A stretch of 64,000 nt of DNA from Ascaris suum (Eukaryota; Nematoda; Chromadorea; Rhabditida; Ascarididae): assembly GCA_013433145.1 (NCBI GenBank), contig CM024178.1:1-64000 (forward strand). Direction: 5' to 3'. The translations under genes were made by a program, and so were the position numbers. How positions within the stretch are numbered: the first letter of the stretch is position 1; each line of letters begins with the position of its first letter. This document shows, in pieces, positions 41,000 through 55,409 of the stretch. The notes under the pieces were generated by a model, which worked only from the letters and a program-made list of their open reading frames with translations, ran no database searches and was not told the origin of the DNA.

Positions 41000-43789
41000 A
41001 TGTACAGAAACGCAACTAATGATGACCTGTGAATTTTGTTCGAGAAACTCTGCAACTGGAAGACTCCGCAACACTGAAAGCAATAAACCTTGCTTAGCTT
41101 CTAATTTCCTTCGGGGATTAAATTTTCTAAGACTGGAATGCCAACAGGGAAAGTTGGAAGGAATACAGTTCAAAACCTGAAATCACCATCAAAATGATCA
41201 CCTGATCACTAACGAATAGAGATTTAATGTCAAAAAAGATGGTTTAATAAAGCAGGATTCAAAACGTGGCGCACAGCATCGAAAAGAAAGTACAATATTG
41301 TCATACCTCTTTTATTTTGTCGGGCTGCGTGAGGAGCGCAGCTCCCATTCCTCCTGTAAGAGAAAATAGCTTTGGACAACCCCATATTCACATCAATAGC
41401 TGCTATGTCATCGTGCCTGAAATGCTGCTAAAAATAACCCTGAAGCAAAGGCTTATCTACAAGTAATTTATAATACAACTGATTGTTCAGTCGATTACTG
41501 ACTGCATCGAGCAACGCAGTTCAATCAGATCGGACCTCATCTACCGCAGAAAATCAACAAATCAATAAACATCCAATTTTCAAACGAAATGCACAGTTTG
41601 ACTGTTGTTTGAGTATGCAAATGAAAGGAATTTTTTAAAAATGAAAGCAGCATTTTCCTTACGAAAATGGAAGCCCTCTTAATCTTAAATTACATAAATA
41701 CATGTCAAAAACAGTTTATCTAAATGAAAGACTCTGGAATTCGATAACCAAATGACTCCAGGAGAACAAAGGCCGAGAATGTAGAATCCGAAAACGAGCA
41801 ATGCGTGTCTGCTCACAACCGAACGCATCCAATCTTCTGCCCTGATATAACAACGTTTTTGCTAGTTGCTCATATCTGGTTATAAAAATCACGTATTGTG
41901 GAAAAAACAAACATACACTTTTCTGGCGACAGCAGCGATTCTATCGCCATTGTTTGTTCCCTGGAAACGGTTCTTAAAGACTTCCTTTCTCATCATTCAA
42001 AGCTGCAGATAGCTAACGGAAATATTGCACTGCCGCTCCAAAAGCAACGGCGTAAATCCATCTTCGTATGCGCCGTTCGTCGCAAATGCTTTCATACGGT
42101 TTCTCGCCCGTTGGCACGGCATCAGAAAATTGATTTTTTTTCGAGGGATCAAGAAGAGGATAAAAAAAGATTCGATATTCTTTGCATTGATGATCTACTG
42201 AACAAAAGAAAAGCGACAGGAATTGTATAACCTGACGATGAACATTCTACACGTACAAATGGCTACTCAAAAAACACCTAACACCTTCCACTCTGGACTA
42301 CCTGGTGTTACAAGGCACATTTCGTGGAAATCTGCTCTAAACGATTCCTGAATCAATGATCGAAATGGAGGTGAAATACGAGACATCAAGTTGCTCCCTT
42401 GAAAAATCTCCAGTGCACATGCATTCTTAGAGTTTATCGGCAAGTTGCTTATGTGCATTGAAATATTTACATCTATTTTATATAGGTATACATGCATGTA
42501 TATAGAGAGGTAAAATCTACATGGAAAACAATTAAAAAGAAATATCTGCCTAGTGAAAGGAATGCTCTTCATTATAAACGTTTGCGATAGAAGTTTCACT
42601 AACGAGAAATTTGTTACTATCCTATACATCTACATTTTGCAGCATATCTAAAATAAATCTAGCAAAATGAGTTCCACTACTAATAAGATTAACTAATAAC
42701 ACACTATCCCCCTCTAGGCAATCTGTACGATAAGTGACTGCCGAAAAGATTCGCCGTTGCATCAATAAATTGAATGCGATTTGGACAATACTTGGTAACC
42801 TTAAGGATAAAACTGAGTCATCTTCTCAACCATCGAAAAGTGCTGTTCAATTTGTTTGGCTGCGTGGCTTGTGCTACGAATTAAAATTCAAAGTGGTGAA
42901 TATTGCAGAAATGAGTGACAGGCAATGTTGTGAAAAGCCGTGAAATTGATCGTGTACATCATAAGTGAGATGTGATGCATCAAAACTGTTCGATCAATGG
43001 ATGCTCAAGCAACTTTCGAACGGATCGTAAATTTTCATCTCATCGAGGCACAACGACATTCAAGGATTCGTTTTCAGAAAACGCCTCCATTGTGTTTGCT
43101 ACTTTATTGTTGTGCCATCATTAACTTAATTTTTCGTTATCCTTATAAAGCTTTGAAGCTAAGCAATAAATGCGTCATTCCACCATACGATTCAAAATTA
43201 GCGTAAAATCATGTGAATGAGAAATGAATAGGGAAAACAGCAAAATGAAAAAGATACCACTTGTAAGACGCATTTATTTCGTTCTCTTTCCGTTGCAACC
43301 CGTAAAACAACGTCTTCCTCGACCACATAGTCGACCGTATATAGAATATCTAAAAAATGAATAAACAGAAGCGATCGAAAACGCACTCTTCTCGCTGCTA
43401 AAACATATAGCTGATCTTTGCTACGTTAATCAGCATAGATCACAACCTGTGCAATGCTTATCGCTTACCCTCATAACTCTAAAATAATCGCATTCCTAGT
43501 TTAGAAACTAAGTAATCTTACGCCAGAAACATGGGCCTATGGAAGGGACGTACATCGATTTCATAAAATATCTTGAGTCTGGCAAAAGTTTGGTTGCGCC
43601 TCTCTAACGCTCAGGTGAACCCTCTTTAGTTTGCTATTCGCATAGCAAAACCTTTGTTGTGTTAGTTATATTGACAGTAAAATCTCAGCTGCATAACAAT
43701 GATCATCTACATTGCTTGAGATTCTTATTTTTTGCGGCAATTTAAGGGTTCTAAATCCCCTTGATGAAAGTTTACTTCAGCTATGTGCA
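40046..43789. repeat. Array unit 11 (3744 bp, shortest)
   Basis: AT tract 40945-40996 (52 bp) accounts for most of its shortness. A local rearrangement at about 40316-40345 (CCAGTTTTCAGTTGTTCACT then TGTGTGCTGCGTTTC) changes the first half of the coiled-coil-like frame. GTTGGCACGGC near 42111 has lost a C and joins two plus-strand shadow ORFs. Confidence 0.95.
41307..43349 (-). pseudogene. DUS2: DUS2 fragment, unit 11 (exon 4 frameshifted)
   Basis: Exon 2 at 43261-43349 and exon 3 at 41917-41960 are intact. Exon 4 at 41307-41416 is 110 bp: an extra C in ACAACCCCATATTC near 41380 adds a base inside the codons for N-M-G-C, immediately before the catalytic Cys. Confidence 0.83.
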
Positions 43790-47557
<3,768 letters not shown>

Positions 47558-48483
47558 TAATGGACCAAATATGAAAGTACTAATGAAATAATAACAAATG
47601 TAGTAAATAGTCCAGTAACAAAACTAATAATAAGTGATAAAGCTAATAATAATACTAATAATACCTGCAAATCCGCAGTTTGAAACTTTTTAGTTTCAAG
47701 ACGTTGAAGTGCACCCAACAACGACCATCCTCTGAGATAAGATGTGCACCACATATCCTCAAGCGCAGTGGTGCAGTTCGTTGGACTTACGAATGAGCAG
47801 TTCCTCACGAGTTGCAGCTCTTTTCCAGTTTGGTCACTTGTGTGCGTGCGGTGTTCTTTTCCGATTCCGAAACCTCTGATGCATCTAGATATCGCTCACC
47901 TTTAACCTACCTTCAAAAGTCATTAGCTCCAACAGATAATTGCGCAGGTGAACGACAAAGCATCTGATGAAGCTGTATAGGGCAGGACGACTGTTTTTCG
48001 CAAGATATTTCGGGCAACATAAAAACCACATCCATGTACGGCACAAAGCAGACAGCGATTCCCTCATAATACCGGTTTTGTGGCGCAAACAAGAACAGAT
48101 GTTTTCGGTCATTTCTCCAAAAAAAATGTGGTCTGTCCCCCTAATAGAAGCACATGCTGGTTAACTTCAGTAAGAAGATTCGTGAAATCTGCTAAATGAA
48201 ACCTTGGTTATGGAACTTTTGGCAATGTTCCGAACGTGAGGAACAGAGATGGAAAATAAAAGTTGCGAAGTTTTCAGAATTTTGGCAACGCTCAAGAAAC
48301 ATGACGCATTTGGTCTTACTGCTGCGAGATCAAGCGCGATGGGCTAGCATCTTAGAGGGCAAAGAATACGATGCGCTCCCAAGCAATAAAATCTGCTTGC
48401 TTTTTGCAGCAAACAAATCCCGAAAGAACAGTGCTCTTTGATGGCACTCGAAAACAATTATATATATATATATATATATATAT
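47558..48483. repeat. Array unit 13, partial (926 bp), ends in the TA tract
   Basis: Contains the minisatellite start, the coiled-coil-like frame (3' end at 47665) and the sequence up to CTCGAAAACAATT, then a 26-bp TA tract at 48458-48483. After it comes unrelated GGAGACAAGCTTTTC. The DUS2 exons are absent. Several private indels in the first 400 bp (CACCCAACAACGACC, GTGCACCACATATCC, AGTGGTGCAG). Confidence 0.93.
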
Positions 48484-48513
48484 GGAGACAAGCTTTTCAA
48501 AAAACTTGTACTG

Positions 48514-48615
48514 CTAATAATTTTTTAAAAACACCCAGCCTTTGCCAGAAACTTCTGGGATATCATGTTCTTTCAAGATGTGAAGAACGCTGATTTTCTT
48601 TGACCCGAATGCCAG
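48514..48615 (-). other. Possible small terminal exon, unknown
   Basis: Minus-strand frame from 48615 to a TAG at 48514-48516, reading L-A-F-G-S-K-K-I-S then VLHILKEHDIPEVSGKGWVF and L-K-N-Y. A TTTTTTGTTGCGAACAG acceptor lies just upstream. Composition is protein-like, but the phase does not fit the RanBP9/10-like exon before it (48828-48939): using this acceptor gives a different frame. It may be chance, or an exon of another transcript. It lies within 130 bp of the array edge. Confidence 0.2.
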
Positions 48616-48827
48616 TCACTGTTCGCAACAAAAAATATCTAACAATCTAAGCCTTGGAAAATCACGGTTGTCAATGATAAAAGTGCAGAAGACCGAAGCG
48701 TTCATAAGCAGAATGCACAACTCGAAAGTAGGTACATCCCAAGCATGTATCTCAAATGGAAACGATGATTTCCTGCATCCTTCTCAACTCAAGAGAATCA
48801 AAGAAACCACTGCTTCAACAAACAAAC

Positions 48828-48939
48828 CAAGAATGGCGCTGTTCATGGCAGTTGTAGCTTTCCCTCTCATCGATGGATTCATCAAGTAACCCACTGGCGA
48901 CTGCCTCGGAGAAGCCTGACAGATAAGTGCGAAAGCATC
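48828..48939 (-). CDS. RANBP9/10: RanBP9/RanBP10-like protein, exon with start of CRA region
   Basis: RanBP9/10 proteins are scaffold subunits of the CTLH E3 ubiquitin-ligase (GID) complex. This 112-bp minus-strand exon follows the acceptor AAACATTTGCAG and ends at CTTG before GTTTGT. It encodes DAFALICQASPRQSPVGYLM and, after N-P-S-M-R-G-K-A-T, TAMNSAIL. Vertebrate RanBP9/10 have DAFSLLAYSDPWNSPVG, then a QLDP motif and ALNSAILE at the same spacing, so the family call is firm. The exon ends in phase 1, where the conserved Glu codon would be split. The expected next exon (Q-A-T-Q-C region and final C-terminal helix) is not recognisable in the 345 bp before the array. Confidence 0.8.
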
Positions 48940-49160
48940 CTGCAAATGTTTAAAAAGTTTATTCATCATCGTTTTAAAATCCATTCAATGCATTTTTTTA
49001 GCACAATCTCTTCATTTACCATCCCTTCTATTAATCCACTCGGTTTCATCATGAAGTAGGATCGTAGATAGTTTGAAAAACTACTCAATAAAGGAAATAT
49101 GTACTTTGTATAATTGCAGAGCAAGCAAGCACTGAAAAATGTGCAGACGCCAGCACTTAC

Positions 49161-49342
49161 GTGCATTCGACTGATGAGTGCCTCCCGTGGATGCAGAAGT
49201 TCTATGCTGAGCGCATTCAATGATCTGCCAAACTCGAGAGACGTTGCATGCGCTCGTACGGAGCCAGCTCTGTCTTGGCGTAGCCCGCCGATCTGCAGTC
49301 CTCTCCAGCACCGTCTTCATGAAGGCATTCGTCTATGCAGTC
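49161..49342 (-). CDS. RANBP9/10: RanBP9/RanBP10-like protein, exon preceding the CRA region, with frame break
   Basis: Read downward from about 49342, one frame encodes an acidic, Cys-containing stretch (E-D-C-I-D-E-C-L-H-E-D) and GYAKTELAPYERMQRL. A second frame then encodes EFGRSLNALSIELLHPRE and A-L-I-S-R-M-H to a consensus GTAAGT donor at 49160. RanBP9 has an acidic linker, I-E-R-M-I-H-FGRELQAMSEQL and N-K-K-M-L-K in this order. The frames meet at CGTCTCTCGAG (49233-49240); removing one TC would join them. Either this is a real or technical 2-bp duplication, or a short intron/exon boundary (acceptor CTCTCGAG) is used. The H codon joins in phase 0 to D-A-F of the next exon across a 221-bp intron. 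The 5' limit (acceptor CTTTTTGAG) is uncertain. Confidence 0.65.
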
Positions 49343-52300
49343 CTCAAAAAGGGTGTGGCAAATCCCAAAACAGGTACCAACAAACCAGTTTTCTCAACAG
49401 TAGCAAGTAGTTCAGTCAAGAGCAAATATTGAAAATCTGACCCACTAGTCGAAATCTCACTTACGCCCAATACCAAAAAATTTGGAAACAGAAGACATTT
49501 TGAGAACCCTATTCACATACTGAGCAGTTGCATATGAATCACTAAAAGTAAAAAAAGGAAAATCTGCAAACCCGCTTTTCAGCCGTCATCGAACGCTCCA
49601 CCGGTAGTAACATTACTGCCTCGAAGTCAGAGGTGTGGCAACGTTAGTGGCAAACCTTTCAACTCTCTGAACAAACTCGGCTCTGACAAAATTCCCAGCT
49701 CAAAGCCGACCGAGTCGGACAGTTTTCCATTTACAACAATATTCCATAGAAAACGGCTCAACGCCTTAAAGAATTTCATAGTGGGTATAAACCTAGTTCT
49801 CTGCAACGATCGTTTTGCTGAAACGTGCCCGTGCGATGCGCCGTTCGCTCCGCCCCTGATCCATTGTTCTTTGCTATGGAAAGAACCATTCGACTCTGCA
49901 AGCCATATTGATCAGCGATGTCTGAAGTGCTTTTCCAGCGGCTCGATCCTACTCTTAATGTGTGTTGGACAGCAAGTACTTTGCAGTGAAAGACTTCGTT
50001 TAGCCGCTAGCAAGTGCTTCGTGACGAAAACGATGGCACCGAAACACCGATGAAAGAAGCAGATAATCTCAAAATAAATGGTTATCACTCTTCGTCGCAC
50101 AACTACTTCTTCTTTCACAAACTATGTCAATACTTCAACCTCTTCTCCCACATCTCCGCTCCTCCATACCGCAACAAAAGTGGAAACCTATAATATTGCG
50201 AAAAAAAAGCCAACAACGATGGTCGCTTCTACATTCACAAGTGACCCTCTTTCAGACCACTAACAACTTGCATAAAAAAGGCAGATGCAATTTCTCCGTA
50301 CAATTACATTCTCCAGATTGGGAAAAGAAGCAATCTAGACCCCGCTTTAACTGCTCAACGATTCTGAAGATGACTTTATACCTTCTTTGACAAACCGTTT
50401 TGGTACCTTCAGCTTAAACCTGATCCGATGACTCCATTTCACTTTATCCGACCATCAAGTTTGGGTGGCGGAAGGGATGACGGCAAAAGGAAGAAAAGCT
50501 GAGTGTGAGGTGGGGGGGGGGGAAGGGGGGGAAGGGCTATTTGCGTCCACTTAAACAGTAAGACCCAAACCCTTTACTAACGTTACAACGCTTAACACAA
50601 TATCGAAAGAAATGCCTGGGGCGAATCAAAAGGTACTGATGACTATACCATGTGCAACTCCATTAAGAAAAGCTCGCATCATGCGGCAGCGAGCAATCGT
50701 CGTCCATAGGCTCATCACTGAAAACGGAAAAACTGAAACAAACGAAACCATACTGTACTCTCAAAGCTTAAGTGAAAGACAAATAACAGCTCACTACTGG
50801 CCAACACAAGGAGTTCCAGATAAAGTGCCTAGATCCCGGTCGTAACCATCCATCCAAACAATAAGTGCCAAGTAAGCAAAAAGAATGCTCAAATGTTCTT
50901 TCAGAATTCACTTAGCATCGCTTCAAGTGGATGGATCAGCCCCTTATTTGCAAAAAATTCGAGCACATCTAAACGTGAAAACGTGCTCAGGACCGATGAT
51001 TACATAGACTTTTCCGATTCATGCACTCCTAGAAAGCAAGAAACAAAGAGAAGAAAACACGAATGGAATTGAACATGCACGAATGGAATCTACAATAGAT
51101 CTTGTCAGACGCACTTCACAGTACCCAACCATCTTAGCAGCCCGCCCAACATACTACTCGGTGCTACTTCCTCCATCCACCCTATTTAATCAAAAAGGAG
51201 ATGCAACCAGATCCCCTTGTAGTCGCTGTAAGGAATAACAGGAAAAGTTGAGATACAGCTTGCGTGCAATATCCAGGTTAAATCAAGACACGAAAATGCT
51301 GAGGGTTATGTATACCAGAAGCAAGGTCAACATGAGACGTAGGTTGCTTGTTCATGTAAGCAAATAAATAAACATACTTTTCTGGTGTTAGCAAAGTGCA
51401 GCAAAATAGAATTCAAAAAGTGACCTGTTTCATTTGAAGCATTCTGACAGGCATGTGACGAAGGAGTGAAATGACCGACAGTACTGGGTTAGAAAGACGG
51501 ATTGATGCTCGACGAGACTGCTGTATGCCCGCTCTGAAATGTCATCTAAATCAACCCTCAAATGGCCTACCCCCTTTCTCCGTCCCTCCTTCCCCTCGAT
51601 CGTCCTCCAGTTGAAGAGGTGAAATCGCAAGTCGCAGTCGGATTCACACCTCAGCCAGAATAAGAATGAAAGTTTTTTAAAAAGAAGAGAGAAAACGAAG
51701 GAGTGAGAGAAACGACTAAAAAAAAAACGTTTTTTCTTCTCACTTACTGCCATCACCCCTTCGCTGTCAAGGCAATGAAACCACTGGTGTTCAGAGAAAC
51801 AAGTTTCTTCATCCGCAAACCCTAGAACTTAGCAATCTGCATTATTTTTCGCAGCAATAGAAGCTCGCTTGAACTGTCACCTCATCAACGTTTCGACCTC
51901 ACCTTCAAAGGCCACCCTTGCAGGTGGATAACGACTCGGGAATGCACATCACTATGACATGCTCTTTAAGTTTAAGTTTGCGCAAATCCACGTTTGCAAT
52001 GCGCATCACAAGGACGTCGTTTCTATATTTGTGCATCAACATTATAGCATGTCCCAACTAGCAACAGTCAGGATTTCGATTTACTCCGAGAAAAGTGAGT
52101 CACTCCAGTGAGCTGAAATTTTTCCACCTTTTCTTAAGGTGCCTTGACGCATTTTACACAGTCGAATGCAGAAGGTGCACAAAAAGGACCCTCCCTCTAC
52201 AATTTCTACAAGCGACGGGTAAGACAAAAGGCGCTTAAATGTGTCCATATGTTTCAATGTTTCAATACTTTCAGTGCCTAACTTAATATCGAAACTCGAA

Positions 52301-53483
52301 AAAAAAAAATGCCATGCATAGAACCCATAAGAACACTGCGTGTCAGAATCTCTGACATGCTTTCCAGTCGTTTTTGAATTCCCACATAAACAGTTTCAAA
52401 AAATCTCTCTTTCACGTCAATTAAGGACAGTTGCTTTCTAAACTATTCGATCCCGAAGATTGCATGTCTAGCGAAATCCGAAATCCGATCAAATGGCTAC
52501 GTGGAAATTTTAATGGACTTTATTGGTCGATTAAAAAAGGTTCTCAACAACTTGTGTAAAACATATAAGTTGAAAAAAACTTCAAACAAGCAGCCACCTG
52601 GTGAGGTTTTTCATAGAAGCATCTTTTAGGGGCAAATTCAAAACTGGAGCCAACGAAGAATTAACCAACTTTGCCTTACTAACGTGCTTAATAGTAATTA
52701 GTCTACGTGAGATGCCGTCTTGAAGTCGTAGTTCAGCCCTAACGAAATAACTGAAAAGTAATTGACATAATCTCCTATTGGCGCAAAGAAAAATTCGAAC
52801 TTCCAATCTCAGAAGAAAAGCTTTCGAAGATGGTAAAAATTTTTTTCGGGGTACGAATAAGTTCGTTAAATTCATCGTAATAACTTCTCTTTTGCAGTTG
52901 ATTTTCCGGAATTTTTCCATAAGAAAATACTCAAAAATTCTTCTGCTTCAAAGGAAAATGGATTACATTTTTATAGCAGATGTCGTAAACCGGCTTGGAA
53001 AACTCAGTCTAATTCACGATGAGGAAACAAGTCACTTTTTAAAGCGAGTTTGAAAGCAAAAAACCCTACCTTGACCACTCCGCCGTTTAAATGGATTCAC
53101 GACGCCCGCATCGACAGTAATCCCATTAGAAGCGATTGTGAAGGACCGGCCAGTTCGAGTAAAAACTTGAGCAAAAGAATCAAAACCTAAACTACTCAAT
53201 GATAATCACCATCAATCTGTATATAAACACAAAAACTAGACCGTACCGACTTCTATGTCTATCTAATGAGAGCTATACTTATAAAAAAGGTACGTGGAGG
53301 CACAAGTGATAGCAGTATTTCTGTAAAACAGCGGAGATGGTGTGCAGCTGGTACTTCGAACCACTCTCAGATAGAGGGGTCCCCGCTGTTATTATTATGA
53401 ATTTCCTTCATAATCAAGAGCACGTGAAGGCGTTTCACAAACGTATAACGATACATCATAAAAAACAACAATGAACTGATAAC
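49343..53483. other. Long intron or unannotated interval of the RanBP9/10-like gene
   Basis: About 4.1 kb with no reading frame I recognise. It lies between two exons assigned to the same minus-strand gene, so it is probably intronic if the gene is intact. It holds one G-rich run (50512-50536). ORFs up to about 112 codons occur on both strands (for example 52582-52920 -, 51430-51756 -) but have no family motif and AT-driven composition. Confidence 0.5.
50512..50536 (+). repeat. G-run tract with quadruplex potential
   Basis: Runs of 11, 7 and 3 G separated by AA, preceded by GTGTGAGGT. The first run can supply two G-tetrad strands, so a four-stranded structure is possible. It is the only such tract on the plus strand that I saw. 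Lengths may be unreliable because homopolymers are error-prone. Confidence 0.7.
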
Positions 53484-53628
53484 CTGAGCATGATTTTGGG
53501 AGAGGAGCATCCTTAGGCAGTGAGCGGCGGCTCGGGTTACTTGCAGATGCGGTCGACGCAAGCTGAGATTTAATGTTTCCAGCGGATGAGTCGCACGATG
53601 CATCACCGTTTCCTTTAGGAAACGAATT
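53484..53628 (-). CDS. Candidate Ser-rich linker exon of the RanBP9/10-like gene
   Basis: Minus-strand frame open from an AG acceptor (TAGCTTAG at 53629-53630, or TTTCCTAAAG giving a start at 53612) to a donor TGCTCAG-GTTATC at 53484. It encodes NGDASCDSSAGNIKSQLAST, A-S-A-S-N-P-S-R-R and SLPKDAPLPKSCS. Low-complexity Ser/Ala/Pro/Lys sequence like this is expected between the CTLH and CRA parts of RanBP9/10, and the position between those exons fits. There is no sequence motif to prove it, and its 3' phase (1) does not join directly to the exon at 49342, so another exon would be needed. Confidence 0.35.
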
Positions 53629-55261
53629 CTAAGCTAATTCTCCAAGGGTAAGAACCTTTTGAGAAAATAAACGTCTCGCTTAATGCAGCTGGTTGCAAAG
53701 TAGGTAAAAGAGAGCATAAAAAATCATCGCAAGTGTGCTCACTCAACAATTCGTCAATAAATCAGTTGTCATTTTATTACACGTTCAGTGCTTCGCAGTC
53801 ATTCGATCAGCTCAAGAAATTTGCCCTTGCAAAAAACTGTGGCATTAGCGCAAGCTTAAGAACAAAGGCTCTTTAGCCTTTTGAAGTGCTGTAGGATATA
53901 GTACGCATAGCGGAATATCAGGTCAAAGAGTTCCTAAGTTTGCTTCTGATACTAAGATCCTCGAAACAGTTCTGCTGCTTGTTCGAGATACAGTAAAAAT
54001 GCAGCGAATGATTAGATGCTTCAAGCTGGAATAAAAAACGATGAGGCAGCAATTTGCAATATTGAGTCCGAAAAAATGAGAGCGGAAATGCTTCTTACGA
54101 CCCTTTCCTATAGTATACATGCTTGGCTTAATGTTAGCACACCTCGCCTGTTTAAACAGCTATCAGACATCTTTTTTAAGGTGCTCGATCCCTCTAAACA
54201 ATCCATTTCTACTCTTACTGCATTCAGCAGCACCCGAAACGAAGTCAGGCAACATGCCCGTCGCCTAAAAACAACAAAGGAAATGTTGCAATAAAGCAGC
54301 CTGCGATTGTGCGCGGAGAGGGAAGCAGACAATGGCACTATTACATTACTACCTTGGTTAGCATTCAACTCTGAACACCCCACATTTCAAACACCACAAG
54401 CGCAGAAGCTTGAAATACGCAGAACTGTACATCTTTCAATATATCAGGTCTCAAGCCTTTACGATCATTCACCCTCATATGAGAAAGTTACAGTGGTTTT
54501 AATTGCGTTAAATATGAAATATACTGGCAGCCAGTTCAATAACAACTTTCTGAACTTTCCGTTACTTTATGCCATTATTCAGTCACTATACTACGAGTGC
54601 AGCTCGAAAATACTCCACCTATCCTAAACAACAAATGACAATTCGCCTACTTAGCTCTTGTAATTAGTGTTGCAGAAGGAAACGGGGGAAGGGCTTACTT
54701 AACTGTCATTAAAACATGAGAATGAATCTCAGTTTCCACGGGTTAAAGATGAGGACCTCCGATCTCAAACATTTCAGTCCTAGGTTAACTTCCCAAAACA
54801 ACTAAAACTTCGAGTTAAAAATTTCCGAGATTACAGCAGCCGCTCGAACAAGTTACGCCGCGCAACAACACTACAGCCTACCCCACCTTACACCATCGTA
54901 GGTGGCATTTAATGGTTCTTAGTGAACTGAAAATGGCAAAACGATACATAGTGCACTTAGTCCACCCACTAAGACCGGGATTTGGATGTTTCGATACGTC
55001 GAAACTGCGCCATTTCGCATTCTCTAATGTGAGAATTTAATCACCCTCCTTCTGCAACGATTGCTGACTTTTAGCCATTAAGAACGAAGACAAACTTTTC
55101 GACGGAACGCAAAGACAGCACGATTGAACCTGGAAATTTTATGCAAGGAAAGCTTCCTTGCTTTACAGTAAAGCCGCCCCTCCTCCCTCCTCTCCCCCCT
55201 CCTGCATTAATACACTCTTTTAAATGTTTGGAAAAAGAATCTCAATGAAGACTTATCTCCG
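53629..55261. other. Interval with no recognised gene; contains a pyrimidine tract
   Basis: About 1.6 kb. Two plus-strand frames (54016-54294, 54307-54627) and one minus-strand frame (54108-54383) are the longest, none with a recognisable motif. A pure pyrimidine stretch lies at 55177-55203. If the RanBP9/10-like gene is continuous this is intron. Confidence 0.45.
55177..55203. repeat. 27-bp pure pyrimidine tract
   Basis: C and T only, with C runs of 4, 2, 3, 2, 1 and 6 bases. The minus strand is therefore purine-only with several G runs. Such tracts can form triplex or quadruplex structures. It lies about 60 bp downstream (minus strand) of the CTLH exon. Confidence 0.7.
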
Positions 55262-55409
55262 TTAATTGAATGAGTATCTCGAACGAACTCTTGGCATGGA
55301 GGCAATAAAGCGAGTTCTTTGTTGCGCGATAGCAAATTCGGGTACAACAGCTTCTCAGTGCGAGAGATCGCCTCCCCAACTTTGCCCTCCAGAACAAGTT
55401 TCTGCAAGG
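55262..55409 (-). CDS. RANBP9/10: RanBP9/RanBP10-like protein, CTLH exon
   Basis: After a textbook acceptor (GCAGTATTTTTCAG at 55410-55411) the minus strand encodes LQKLVLEGKVGEAISRTEKL, then LYPNLLSRNKELALLPPCQE and F-V-R-D-T-H-S-I-N. RanBP9 has IQKLVLAGRMGEAI, then LYPSLLERN and RQFIEMVNG at identical spacing, so this is the CTLH (C-terminal to LisH) motif that mediates assembly in the GID/CTLH ligase. The exon starts with two bases of a split codon. The frame stays open past 55262 to a TAA near 55207. The true 3' end is uncertain: no good GT donor is visible, and the nearest candidate (GGAG-ATAAGT) lacks GT. SPRY and LisH exons, expected upstream (higher coordinates), were not found. Confidence 0.75.

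Noticed and set aside
51490..51560. tRNA-like minus-strand sequence inside the ORF reading A-Y-S-S-L-V-E-H-Q
   Set aside because: No acceptor-stem pairing and no T-arm (GGTTCGAATCC type) at the required distance.
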